Numbered from the stretch's first letter, positions 10,802-21,395 are shown. The stretch: DNA of 64,000 nt from Ostrinia nubilalis (GCF_963855985.1 NC_087093.1:3107501-3171500); one strand, 5' to 3'. The notes: generated by a model not told the origin, from the letters alone. A program made the numbers and translations.

Positions 10802-11869
10802 AGGTGTTTTTGTGATAGAGTCAGAAATAAGGAAAAGAAATACTGATACTGATCATTTCTTGCCATATGGGTGATAACATTTCTTTGATACAGAGTGTTT
10901 CGAACAGGTTAGCAAAAACTTACCCTTAACTGAGACCATCGAATATGACATCATAACTTTTTTTTGGAAACGCAATAACTTTTTTATGCAATATTTTCAT
11001 GGAGCCCTCAAATAACCGTAGTCTTTGTATGAATTCCAGTGGTAAGAGTTGAGCTGTTATTCCAGTGATCATGTAGTAACGATACCTAAAAAATGCGAAA
11101 AAAATCTGCACAGAAGTGCAGAATTTCTATTGTTTTTCATATTCAAATCTGTTTAAGTTCTTTGAAACCTGACCATGCACCCTTTAAGAAGTAAATAAGG
11201 TATAGCATCAATAATGAACCTAACTGTATGAAGAGTCATTAGCCGAAACGGTCGGTACCTATTTATGTACAAGTACCGTATTTGTACGTTTTGATGAATT
11301 GCCTGTTTTGTTTTTAACCCCATTCAATTGTTGAATTAAACAATTGAGAAAACAAAACACATTCGCAATTAGTGCCTCGCCCACGTCTCACGTAATTTCA
11401 AACTGTAGGCAACCAGAAAGAATTGCCAGTTACACGTTTATTTGCCATATTACATCCCAAAAAGGGAACAAAACCGCAGCCCTGCTTTCTGCTAATATCC
11501 GAAATAGCTTTCTGTAAAGCGAAAATGTATTGCAGAATGAAATATTCAGTGCTCGAGTGGATGTCTCTCTGGATATTTTTATGTTGTATTTATTCCCTGA
11601 TAAAAGTATTGGCAGGGCATAGAGCGACAAAATGGGCGCCACAATTTCTGGGGATTTTGCCCTGGGAAAATTTTCACCCTTTACAAGAAGGGGAAATGTA
11701 ATGAGGTGACGGACGAAGAGTTAAAGTAGGTGAATTTGTTTTGAAAGTTGTGAATATTTAGGTTGTAGCTTAACATCAAAAGAGTACCTAGTTATATTCA
11801 AATGATGATTAGGAAACTTTATAACTGTAACTAATTGAAGTGTAACTAATTAGGTAAATTATATTTCTT
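10802..11869. other. No gene seen; one small hairpin
   Basis: AT-rich. A GTTTTGTTTT...AAAACAAAAC palindrome with inner CAATTG pairs spans about 11305-11358. The frames 11423-11701 and its reverse shadow have no domain. Confidence 0.4.
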
Positions 11870-11880
11870 AGGAAACAAAA

Positions 11881-12242
11881 CTTTCCTGCCCCAACGGCCA
11901 TCGTCTCTACGAGCTATGTGCCCCGCCCACTGCCACTTGATTTTAGCAATTCTGCGAGCTATGTCGGTTACTTTGGTTCTCCTGCGGATCTCCTCATTTC
12001 TGATTCGATCACGCAGGGAAACTCCGAGCATAGCCCGCTCCATCGCATCGCCATCGTTCTCGAGTGGCGACCACGGGCTGGAAGACGTAGCGTGGGCAGG
12101 CCTCCTACTAGGTGGACCGACGATCTGGTAAAGGTCGCGGGAAGAGCCTGGATGCGGGCAGCGCAGGACCGTTCATTGTGGAAAACCTTGGGGGAGGCCT
12201 TTGTCCAGCAGTGGACGTCATTTGGCTGAAACGACGACGACG
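11881..12242 (+). mobile_element. RTE-like LINE copy with inverted 5' segment (twin priming)
   Basis: The 3' part (about 12058-12242, forward) encodes the family C-terminus ending QQWTSFG and the tail GAAACGACGACGACG. The 5' part (about 11881-12057) is the adjacent upstream piece of the same protein (RRTKVTDIARRIAKIKWQWA) in reverse orientation. The breakpoint falls at the GTTCTCGAG site that is continuous in the 23052 copy. An 11-bp duplication AGGAAACAAAA at 11870-11880 and 12243-12253 encloses both parts, so inversion happened during insertion. Confidence 0.9.
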
Positions 12243-12264
12243 AGGAAACAAAAGTGTTTGACTT

Positions 12265-12382
12265 GGTCTGAATTGCACTGCCTTACTTTAACCGTAACAT
12301 TAACAATAACCGGTGCTTTTTTATGGAGTTTGACAGATTTTTAACGTTTGTCAAAGTTAAATTAAGATAGTGCAACTCAGCC
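12265..12382. mobile_element. MITE B copy 4
   Basis: The right end AGTGCAACTCAGCC is followed by TTA. The left end is diverged (CTGAATTGCACTGCCTTACT). Central AACCGGTGCTTTTTTATGG fits the family in reverse orientation. Confidence 0.8.
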
Positions 12383-13179
12383 TTAAAAGTTAATAACTTG
12401 TGCAGCAAAAAAAAAAAAAACTGTCTAGAACGAAACTTGTTACATTTTTTATTAGATGTGTGTTATTTGAAGTTTTTGTGTTATAAGTAATAGACAAAAT
12501 GCTTTGACATCACTATATGACATAAATTGAGATAAGTTTCCACAAATAAAACTATTTCGATGCTCAGTTGTACCAGCGGAAACATTTTAACCCTTTTCTT
12601 GGCATTGTGCATTTAAAGATACGTTGACCAAAACAAAAATATGGGCGAGAAACCAAAAACTATTTTTAATTGTTTTTTTAATATAACATTAGCCCAAATA
12701 CTACAGATTGTGTTACACAGTATAGAATCGCTACAGGCTGCACAGATTTATCAGTAATATACAAAATGTCAGACCATTGACAGGCGTCTACGCACCGGCT
12801 AATAATTTTAATTATTTTCGGTGTTATTTTTAAAGAATATTGGTGATTATTTGTAGTAATATGGATAGTAAATAAAGGTTTCTTGATGATAGTGCTGTTT
12901 TTTCACCCCAAAACTTGTATAATTATTCTTGTACGATGCGGATTGTCCGAATGTATCTCTAAATGCACACTGTCAGATACGTAATAATTTACTTTCAATT
13001 CTGAATGTATCTTTAAAGACACATTGCCAGGTTCTCGTTGACTTTATTTTATAATTTTTTTCATAGATTTTATCGCATAAAAAAGGGATCATTTATTAGT
13101 TAGTAATATTTAAAGCTGTAAATTATATGCCGATGTGAGTTTTAATTCATGTAATAAAGAATGTTGTTTTTTGGACAAC

Positions 13180-13413
13180 TTTGTGCTGCAGCAACAAAAT
13201 CAGGCGCGCAAAATGCTGGTTCTGGTTCCAAAATCTGGAACCAGATCGAAAGTTAGTGGCGGTGACACTTCAGCTGATGAATTAGAAGCCGCACTTAGCC
13301 TCCTGACTCTCTTGGGTGATTATCTTCCTACTCCAAACAACCCAGATCACCTCCAAAAAGCGAGCAGCCTATGCAGGCTGCTGCATGCTTCTGGTTATAA
13401 AGCTGGTGATTGA
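13180..13413 (+). pseudogene. Unidentified protein-coding fragment inside piggyBac-like element
   Basis: I do not recognise it. The frame reads as a soluble, Leu-rich protein piece (SGGDTSADELEAALSLLTLL, then GDYLPTPNNPDHLQKASSLC), with composition unlike the AT-rich surroundings. It is preceded by a plausible splice acceptor (TTTGTGCTGCAG at about 13178-13189). It ends at a stop shortly after the point where the opposite-strand fragment begins. It could be a captured exon of a host gene or a remnant of another element. The in-frame ATG at 13213 may not be a real start. Confidence 0.4.
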
Positions 13414-13729
13414 AGAATTTCAGCCAGTTCGACTGCTGCATAGTTTCCCAGAGAGTTCCAGAGATCCATTTCCGCTATCTTGCGTTTCCACTGTAAGTTG
13501 GGTATCAAATTATCTTCAAACGAAGACGTGAACACAGTTCGGTACCAGTTGGCATCAATACCCCTCGTATTTTTTAAATGCTCTTGCAGGATTCCTATGT
13601 TTCCTGTCTGCATTTGCTTCTCCTGGATGGTAAGAAGGGTGTGGGGTTCAGGAGGTACTCCAACGACGCTGATGGAGTGGTTCTCATACATCCAAATGCA
13701 GCTATACTTGCAAGGCGTTACAGACTTTG
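13395..13729 (-). pseudogene. Second unidentified protein-coding fragment, reverse strand
   Basis: An open reverse frame of about 110 codons reads like genuine protein: CKYSCIWMYENHSISVVGVP, later NWYRTVFTSSFEDNLIP and WKRKIAEMDLWNSLGNYAAV. The frame stays open upstream of the Met at 13691, to about 13729, which suggests an internal exon fragment and not a start. It abuts the forward fragment head-to-head at about 13395-13413, so the two may be inverted pieces of one captured gene. No known domain recognised; no piggyBac, Harbinger or RT motif. Confidence 0.42.
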
Positions 13730-14309
13730 AAGTGGGTTTTTTAATTTATTTTCAGTTTTTTGTAAAATATACTTATTTTTTATTTCTCAAATAAGGAATA
13801 GCCTAAGGTTTTGTAGTAATTTTCATTGAAATAACTAATTTTTACTAACAATTAAACCATTTTTTAGTTTACTACAAAGCTGGCAATGTGCACTTAAAGA
13901 TACATACTATATTTCCAAAACTACATACCTAAGATTTCTTTTCGTATTTTTTACATGATTTTTACTCGTCCTAAATCCAATATTTATAGTGTAAATCACA
14001 AATATTGACCAAAACCGTCTTTGCCAAGTATAGGGTTAAAGGCACTCATGCGGATAATAGGACGGAAAAATATGAGTTATTACGATATATCTGAGGAGAA
14101 AATAGTTTAGAGGGTATTGCCAATCTGACAACGCAATTACCACGGTTAGTATGTGGTAAGGTAAACTTCGTCCAACATTTTTTTTATGTAAAGAGGTACA
14201 GTAGAATAGATACCAACGTATTGTTTGCACTCTAAAATGTTATTAGAACTAATGAAGAGTCAAGTTCTAACTCTTTTTCGCGTGAATGAATAAGTTCTCT
14301 ACATAATAA

Positions 14310-14433
14310 TAAATAATAATAAATAAATATCCTTGGACATTTTACACTACGTTTCTAGTCCCAAACAAAGCAAAGCTTGTACTATGGGTACTAGACAACG
14401 GATACAAACATACTTAAATACTTTTTTTTTGTA
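14310..14433 (-). repeat. Interspersed repeat (ATATCCTTGGACATTTTACA family) copy 1
   Basis: An AATAATAAATAAAT tract, then ATATCCTTGGACATTTTACA, AAGCTTGTACTATGGGTACT and AGACAACGGATA, ending near a T8 run. Copies occur at 31893-32035 (opposite strand) and 57234-57376. The SINE at 46711-47069 has a diverged version. Probably the 3' part of a SINE or LINE family, read from the reverse strand. Confidence 0.7.
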
Positions 14434-14868
14434 AATACATCCAGTCAAAATGAGTGGCTTGCTTACCTATTCCTTATGGAATAGCGTTGATAATGATTAT
14501 GTTGTACTGACGACGGCATTTCAAGATAAACAAAGTGAAAGTCAAACTCATATTTATTTCTTTAGAATTAATTAATATGTTACCTACTTACAGATCGTCA
14601 AATCGATTGCCTCTTATGACGTCCCGTCATAGTAACATTGCACTATAGTAATATTTTTGCTTTAAATCACAACTCACAAGGGTAGAGTCGCAATGACAAT
14701 AGAGGCACAGTTTCCGATTTAATTCCTTGGCCGAGTCAAGGTCGTCGAGGAACAAGGATAGGCCAAAGGCAGCCTTCGGGCGTTTACAACAATTTGTAAC
14801 GTTTGTGGTTCCGGCAATAACTCTCCACTCGAAATGTACAGAAAGTAGATTTATCTAAAGCCCGGTCC
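14434..14868. other. No gene seen
   Basis: Non-coding, no element ends recognised. Confidence 0.4.
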
Positions 14869-15065
14869 GTGAGCACGTAGAATTTTGTCCAATGACCCTA
14901 GCTACCCATCCTTATCGCTCGCGCGTAATTATATTGCTGTCGCGACTGTGCGACTGGCACCCGCAGTGAGTGTGCGAGCGCGATAGCAACATAATTACGC
15001 GCGAGCGATAAGGATGGGTAGCTTGGGGTCATTGGACAAAATTCTATGTGCTCACGGACCAGACT
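14869..15065. mobile_element. Near-perfect palindromic MITE (GGTCCGTGAGCACGTAGAAT)
   Basis: The arms, about 85 bp each, start AGCCCGGTCCGTGAGCAC and are nearly exact complements through TTATCGCTCGCGCGTAATTA. The short loop is rich in GC and TGCGAC. The target duplication is not clear. Richer in CpG than the flanks. Confidence 0.85.
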
Positions 15066-15207
15066 ATAGAAAACTTGAACTTAATTCACAAATACTCGTA
15101 TACAGGGTGACTTTGCATACGTTGCCAAATTTTTAGGAGCGACTCAGAATCGGTAACTTAATCGATTTGCTCGTACGTAAAGAACATATTTTTTTCATAT
15201 TTTATTA

Positions 15208-15432
15208 CTAGCTTTCCGCCCGCGGCTTCGCCCGCGTTGAAATTTTTCTGTCACAGAAAAACTTTGTCGCGCGCGTCCCTGTTTCAAAAACCGGGATAAG
15301 AACTATCATATGTCATTTCCCGGGACTCAAAATATCTATATGCCAAATTTAATCAAAATCGGTTCAGTGGTTTAGGCGTAAAAGCAATACAGACAGACAG
15401 AGTTACTTTCGCATTTACAATATTAGTATAGA
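15208..15432 (-). mobile_element. Helitron-like element b, reverse strand
   Basis: Reverse-strand copy of the 6268 family: CTAG end at 15208-15211, hairpin GCGGGCGAAGCCGCG, GACAGACAGA tract, and TCTATACTAATATTGTAAAT at the 5' end. Confidence 0.82.
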
Positions 15433-15821
15433 ATTTTATCCGCATCCGCTGCGCGCGGCTTCAAAATTGGCACACGTGGATAATTTACTTCGTTCATAGA
15501 AAAATACGCACACACAGTTAACTGCAGAGCTCAGTAGACATTATGGTGGGACTACGATTCTAAATCATTTCGATAAAGTTTTTTTCCGAGAATCTTGATC
15601 AAAAAAGATTTTTATTTATTCGATGCAAGTAGGTATTTACAATTAATTTACAGTGAACTAAAAATAAATTTTTCGATAAAGTTATATTGTTCTATAGAGC
15701 TTATTAAAAATTGTTGGAAACTGTTAACACAAAAGGTAGTAACATTCCTCCTGCCATATTACGAGTATAATATAAGTAGCAAACTTAATAATAATATGGT
15801 AAGAATCTCATTATCGTTTTA
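15433..15821. other. No gene seen
   Basis: AT-rich spacer up to the Harbinger target site. The frame 15595-15906 runs across the Harbinger boundary and is not a gene. Confidence 0.5.
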
Positions 15822-15837
15822 CGGTCTTATTCATAAT
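15822..15837 (+). repeat. Harbinger left terminal inverted repeat
   Basis: CGGTCTTATTCATAAT; its complement closes the element at 19757-19772. Confidence 0.93.
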
Positions 15838-15896
15838 CATTTTTCACATTTTATCAAATGCTTATTAGAGGTTTATAAAACGTTTGATAAAAATTG

Positions 15897-15907
15897 TTAT
15901 TCATAAT
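15897..15907 (+). promoter_or_regulatory. Subterminal TTATTCATAAT motif
   Basis: The same 11-mer lies inside each terminal repeat and once more near each end (here and, inverted, at 19661-19671). Symmetric subterminal motifs are plausible binding sites for the element's own Myb-like protein; this is inference. Confidence 0.5.
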
Positions 15908-16085
15908 CGTCATTTAGCGCTAAAATCCTCTTATAACTGTGTGATAAGTTATCGAGAGCTCGGGCCTTGTTTAAAGCTCTAATAAACCTATTTTAACCTA
16001 ACTTTTATAAATGTCATTTCATATGAATGTCACTTCGTTGGTTTATTTATTCAAAATATCCTTGCTGTGATCCTTGCTTGTGAAA

Positions 16086-17445
16086 ATGAATGCTATAAAT
16101 GCAATTGTGCATTTAGCCAATAATGCCGACCCAGCGCGACGTAGAAAGCTCTACCGCCAACGAAGCAACCCATTCGATTTGCGGGACCTAAATTTTAAAA
16201 TAAAATATAGGTTCAATAAGGACACAGTGCGCACCATCATAGATTTGGTGGAAGATGATCTGGTTCAGAGCGCTAGAGGTGGTGGCACGTGTCCTGAACT
16301 GCAAGTTTTAGTGGCCATAAGATGTTGGGGACGTCGTGAGGTAAGCACAAAAAAGTGTTTTATTTTATCCCTTTGTCGTGGCTGCTATAATTATTTTCAT
16401 ACATTTTCAGGTACAAGATGATGCTGGTGACCTCCATGGCCTAAGTCAGCCGACAGTGAGCCGGATATGCGCCAGAGTCGCGCATGCAATCGCGAATAAG
16501 GCAAATTCCTTCATCAAAATGCCTATCACTATAGGAGAGCAGGAAAGAATTAGTGCCAAATTTAGAGCAATTAAAAATTTTCCTGGGGTGATAGGAGCCA
16601 TAGATTGCACCCACATTAAAATTAAAAAAACCGGAGGTGACATGGCCCAGTACTATATTAATAGAAAAGGCTATTATTCCCTGAATGTTCAGGTAAAATA
16701 TATTTTGATTTTATACAGTTTACAACAGAGAAAGATTTGTTTTAATAATGTCTATAATTTTTACTTTGTATGATCTAAATTTTAGCAACATTCAACACTA
16801 TATTATTGGATGGATTACCTACAGGATACTGTTTTTTTTATTTTAGGTTGTCTGTGATGCTGACCTCAAAATAATGGATATAGTGGCTAGATGGCGAGGC
16901 AGTACACATGACAGTCGAATTTTTATGGAGAGCAATATAAAACAACGATTTGAGGATAGGCAGTTTAGAGGACGCCTTATTGGCGATTCGGGCTACCCTC
17001 TTCTGCCATATCTATTTACACCTATTTTAAGGCCTAGTCGTCCAGAAGAAGAAGCATACAATAATGCTCACATCTCAACTAGGAACACTGTTGAAAGGTG
17101 TTTTGGGGTGTGGAAGCAGCGGTTCCAATGCCTACTCCATGGCTTACCAGTAAGCCTCCAAAATGGAAAAGCTGTGATCATAGCATTGGCTGTATTACAT
17201 AATATAGCCATTGATATGAATGACACATTGTTAGGTAAATGTTATCAATTTGACTGTACATAAGGAATACAAATCTTTATGACAAAATGTTGACAAATTC
17301 ATAATATTTTTCAGAACAACATATGGAGCAGGTCCCTGTAACTCCGCAACTTTCGACGGAGAACAGTGTTCACGACAACCGACCTTCATTGTTGAGGCGT
17401 AGGTCGCAGTTGATACTACAAAATTTTATAAATCAACATTTTTGA
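16086..17445 (+). CDS. HARBI1-like: Harbinger transposase (HARBI1-type DDE nuclease), four exons
   Basis: Proposed exons 16086-16340, 16411-16692, 16847-17234 and 17315-17445 with GT-AG introns of 70, 154 and 80 bp. Together they give one 351-residue frame, close to the usual 350 or so of HARBI1. The protein cuts element ends and joins them at TWA sites. An N-terminal helix-turn-helix (GLSQPTVSRICARV, about residues 95-108) precedes the DDE domain. The triad candidates are D150 in AIDCTHI, D201 in RGSTHDSRIF and E262 in RNTVERCFG; all are present. GDSGYP at 225-230 and LHN near the C-terminus are also family features. The ATG at 16086 is chosen as the first in frame. No stop or frameshift after splicing. 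Its Myb-like partner faces it downstream. Confidence 0.92.
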
Positions 17446-18299
17446 ATGGTACTAAAATACATTTTGATAAATTCCAACGATTTACTTTTATGTAATGTCA
17501 TTTGAGTTCATGAAAATGTTGTATTTTAATTTTTCAGATACTGTTCCTGGCATCTTAATGAAAATAAAAAGAATATTTGATTGAAAAATACCTGTATTTC
17601 AATTTTCAGTCCAATTTGTTACTATCACAAAAACAAAACCTGTAGTTCTCTTTAAAAAAGCAATTATTCTGCAAAAATTCAAAACAAATTACTTTATATC
17701 ACTAATTTAAGTACAATTAGTTTCAACAAACTTACTTATTAAAAATCACAGTTCAATTCTTTAAAACAAAGAAATTGCTTAAGTATAAACGTTTCTATTC
17801 GGAGGTTATCAACCTTCTACATTTAAAACAAAATAACCATAATTTACACTATTATTATAAAGGCGAATGTTTGTGACTAGGCATATGTGTATTTACTTTA
17901 TATCACTAATTTAAGTACAATTATTAAACTTACTTACTAAAAATCACAGTTCAATTCTTATAAACAAATAAATTGCTAAAACAGATAGATTATATAGTCT
18001 CGAATAACATATAGGCTTCTTTTTATCCTGGAAAAATGCACAGATCCTGTAGGTTACAGAAATAGTAGTCTACGCAGGCGGAGTCGTGGGCAACAGCTAG
18101 TTAATAGTAATCTCAAACTCTTATTAAGTTATGACTAGTAAACATATTCATAGCCGTCTAAATATATTGCAGAAACACAATCAAAATGCGGATTGGAACT
18201 GCATAAAATACAAATTAAAAACAAACAGAAGTAAGGGAGGAACTAACTTATTATTTAGAATCTGTTAGTACTTGAAAAACTTTAACATCAAAAGACTTA
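17446..18299. other. Harbinger internal spacer
   Basis: Non-coding stretch between the two convergent transposon genes. Two partly similar blocks (TTACTTTATATCACTAATTT at about 17690 and 17896) form a degenerate direct repeat of roughly 200 bp spacing. AATAAA signals at about 17564 could serve the transposase transcript. Confidence 0.5.
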
Positions 18300-19309
18300 T
18301 TATTCTTTATTAATGTGAGTGTAATATTTAAGTTTTTCCTGTAATAATTGATGCTCAAGATCCAAGTTTCTCCCTTTCTTCCGTTCGTTTTCCATTTGAA
18401 CTTCATGCAGTTCAATCCGGCATTTTGATTCTGTTTCTGCAATTTCGGAAATCCTAACTTTGCTTAAATCAATTAAGCCTTCTTTGTTTAACAGTTTCCT
18501 TTTTTTTTTGATTGCTGGTGCTTTAAAATTAGGTTTTGCTTTATTTTCTTTTGCCTCTACTTTTTTATTTTCTTTATCTTCCAATATGCCTCTAGTAGTA
18601 CAAGCATGTGTATCTTCTATTTCTTCATCAAGTACCACCAATTCATATTGGATTTCTTCATTATTTATCAATTCCTGATCTTGCGTATTTTGAGTTGATT
18701 CCTCCTCTTGAATGTTAATTAATTCACTTTTATTTGAGTCCGAGTCAAATCTGTTAACATCGACTACAAATTCATTGGGCAACCAAGATGCTATATCATC
18801 AGCCCTATCGTCAGGCACTGATAATGGTGGACCACCGCCAGTTTTAATTTGAGCCTGCCTAGCAATGGTCTTGTCTTTCTTCGCACTGATTTTTATGAGG
18901 CTCCATTGCGATTTTAACTGGGTAATGGAGCGGTTCATACCAGCGCACATTGAATTAAACCTGAAAAAGAAATGACAGGATTTTGAATTACAGGTAAAGG
19001 CAAAATTTTATATTGAAGGCAGAAATCAAAAGATGTACCAACGTTGTTTGTAAATCAGCCCAAGCCGCAACCTTCCGTTTATTCGTGTTAGTGTCTGTAT
19101 TTTTATTTTCGATTGCATTTACTCTTTCTTTCACCAACTCTTTCAGCAAATACTGAAAAGCAAACACTAGGCGTCAAACATAAATAAAACCATGCTACAA
19201 AAATTAGTAGGCACTTTATCAGGCTAAAAATAAGTACTACCTTATCTTCCTCCAACCAGTTTTCTGATCGTTGCCTTTTAGGCGGTCTGTTCTCCTTCGT
19301 CATGGACAT
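18300..19309 (-). CDS. Harbinger Myb/SANT-like DNA-binding partner protein, three exons
   Basis: Reverse-strand exons 19241-19309, 19043-19152 and 18300-18960, introns GT-AG, giving 279 residues. The N-terminal trihelix/Myb-like domain has the expected spaced tryptophans (W18, W54, W79) in EEDKYLLKELVKERV, AAWADLQTTFNSM and QLKSQWSLIK. A basic KKDKTIARQAQIKTGGGPPLS follows. The acidic middle (EEESTQNTQDQELINNEE) leads to a C-terminal helical, likely coiled-coil region. In Harbinger elements this protein is needed with the transposase for nuclear import and for binding of element ends. The second intron's donor is set by reading phase (GTTGGT); the alternative GTACAT donor would put a stop in frame. 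Convergent with the transposase. Confidence 0.85.
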
Positions 19310-19756
19310 AATTAGTATCCGATGTAACTAGCCGGGTCGTCGTAAGAGCTTATTGCAGAGTACAGGGTAAGAGGTACAGAATCCAGAACATACAATCCCA
19401 AGTTTTATAAAAGTTTGATAAAACTTGGGAGTTGATCGAAAAAACCGAAAACTTTATTAAATTTTCGTGCCAAATGTCAATGTCAGTAAGTAAAACGTCA
19501 CAGCTGCCAATTTTTTGTTTTTTTTTTCTGCGATTTGTCTATGATTTTACATGGTCCATCAAGTTAAATCACCAAAAAAGCTGTTTTCGTTCATTCTTTT
19601 TGTATAGTCTGTGGAAAGAAAATATTAAACTCTGTTTTAGCTATCAAAGGTTTATAAACGATTATGAATAACGTTTTTTATCAGAGGTTTATAAGAGTGT
19701 TTTAAGCCTATCAAACGTTTTAGCTAATGTAGGTTTTAAACCTTTATTAGCATTTT

Positions 19757-19772
19757 ATTATGAATAAGACCG
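19757..19772 (-). repeat. Harbinger right terminal inverted repeat
   Basis: Exact complement of the left 16 bp; followed by TTA. Confidence 0.93.
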
Positions 19773-19952
19773 TTAGTCTACATTTTCAGAATTACCGCTA
19801 AACAAGAATGTAGCCTGTTTCTATGTGGTAAGCCTAGTTAGACTAAAAGCCACAAATCGTCTAACAATATTTGCTTTCTGAGGTAGGTGCGTTTTTTTAA
19901 ACAATGAGTTATGAAATATAAAATCTATAGGTACTTCTATACTATCTATACT

Positions 19953-20178
19953 TCTATACTAATATTATAAATGCGAAAGTGACTCTGTCTGTCTGTCTGT
20001 ATTGCTTTCACGCCACCACTGAACAGATTTTGATGAAATTTGGCATAAAGATAGTTTGAGTCCCGGTAAAGGACATAGTATAGTTTTTATCCCGGTTTTT
20101 GAAACAGGGACGGGCGCGATAAAGTTTTTCTGTGACAGACAAAATTCCACGTGGGCGAAGCCGCGGGCGGAAAGCTAG
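19953..20178 (+). mobile_element. Helitron-like element c
   Basis: Starts TCTATACTAATATTATAAAT, has GTCTGTCTGTCTGT, the GATTTTGATGAAATTTGGCA core and the hairpin plus GGAAAGCTAG end followed by T. Nearly the same as copy a. Confidence 0.85.
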
Positions 20179-20654
20179 TATGGTATAATTTATTAATAAC
20201 TTACTGGATTAAATTGGCTATAGAAACTGATTTATATTGCGACTATATTTATTCTTTACATAATATTTTTAAGGGAATTTTCTTGGCAATAATTTAGATA
20301 TTAATGAAATAATAAAAAGCAAACTTACGTTTTTAAAAATTATTCATTACTTTTTATAGCTTTTGCTAAAAGGTTTTTAAATAGGTATTTCAGTATGATC
20401 TCCATTTTCTGCCATTAAGCATTTCCCTCGGGCGATGTATATATTATGGATTTAAAAAGGAGCCTAAGGGAATATTGCCTACTTTCATTTACAGGATTTT
20501 AAAATCGAAACAAATAGTTCATAAAAACGTACCAAGGCTAATCATTGGGGCAGTATGTATTATTAAATGGAAACATATTAACTAAACTTTAAAAACTATT
20601 CCGATTTTATCTTTATTATGTTCATAATATTATTATTATTAAACAATATCGGTA
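20179..20654. other. No gene seen
   Basis: AT-rich spacer between two Helitron-like copies; nothing definable. Confidence 0.4.
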
Positions 20655-20715
20655 CTAGTTTCTACCCGCGACTTCGTCCGTGTGGAATAGTTACTTGTCT
20701 TAGCGTGATGATATA

Positions 20716-21395
20716 CAGGGTGGAAACGATAAGTGATCTCACTCGATTATTTCTAAACTATACAAGATATTGAAAAACTAATTACTGATCCTGAAAGTGC
20801 TTCACGAGCCCTTTCAAACGGTATCAGTAATAGGTTACAGAATTTACTGGATCTATCCAAAAATTCAATGTTTTCAGTCTCCATACTAAATGTATGCCAG
20901 CCACACAATATTCGAAGTATAATTTTTTTTAATTAAATAATAAACACTTAAAATGAACTCGTAAATTGCATTCTTATTTAAAATTATTAATGGAAAACAT
21001 TTGTTTTATGCTTTACTTACTACAATATTATCAAGACATGAGTGCGATGACTGTAGCAGTACTAAATATATGGAAACTGGAAACTTTGAATTTTCGGATA
21101 GATCCAGTTTATTTGATAACTTATTATTGGTACCGTTGGATAGAGCTCGTGAAGCACTTTCAGGATCAGTAACCAGTTTTTGGATATCTTGTATAGTTTT
21201 TAATATTATGTGGTTTTACTAAATGTATGGAAGCTGGAAACATTGAATTTTCGGATAGATCCAGTTTATTTTATAACCTATTATTGGTACCGTTGGATAG
21301 AGCTCGTGAAGCACTTTCAGGATCAGTAACCTGTTTTTGGATATCTTGTATAGTTTAGAAATAATCGAGTGAGATCACTTATCGTTTCCACCCTG
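20716..21395. mobile_element. Mariner-type non-autonomous element C copy 1 with duplicated arm
   Basis: The ends start CAGGGTGGAAACGATAAGTG and are inverted for at least 45 bp; TA lies on both sides (20714-20715 and 21396-21397). The right half carries a 139-bp direct duplication (21061-21199 and 21218-21356). The left half holds the inverted counterpart, so the arm sequence is present three times. No transposase; short frames inside are shadows. Confidence 0.82.
21061..21356 (+). repeat. Tandem 139-bp duplication within element C
   Basis: Units at 21061-21199 and 21218-21356, offset 157 bp, nearly identical through TTCGGATAGATCCAGTTTAT and GAAGCACTTTCAGGATCAGT. Confidence 0.88.

Larger units (their letters stand above)
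12591..14035. mobile_element. piggyBac-like non-autonomous element with unknown coding cargo
   Basis: The ends are CCCTTTTCTTGGCA and (complement of right) CCCTATACTTGGCA. TTAA flanks both sides (12587-12590 and 14036-14039), the piggyBac target site. Subterminal AAAGATAC motifs recur at both ends (about 12617, 12943, 13010, 13895). The interior has no piggyBac transposase. It holds two coding-looking fragments on opposite strands (13180-13413 and 13395-13729). Confidence 0.78.
15822..19772. mobile_element. Complete, apparently autonomous PIF/Harbinger transposon
   Basis: 3951 bp. The terminal inverted repeats are a perfect 16 bp, CGGTCTTATTCATAAT, with TTA duplicated at 15819-15821 and 19773-19775. 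The element carries the two genes expected of an autonomous Harbinger: a HARBI1-type DDE nuclease (forward, four exons) and a Myb/SANT-like protein (reverse, three exons), arranged convergently. Both splice into uninterrupted frames. The subterminal zones share AGGTTTATAAAACG-like and TTATTCATAAT motifs. The exact flanks and intact frames point to a recent insertion. Confidence 0.93.

Noticed and set aside
15595..15906. 103-codon frame before the Harbinger genes
   Set aside because: It crosses the exact left boundary of the transposon, so it cannot be an old gene, and it has no domain.
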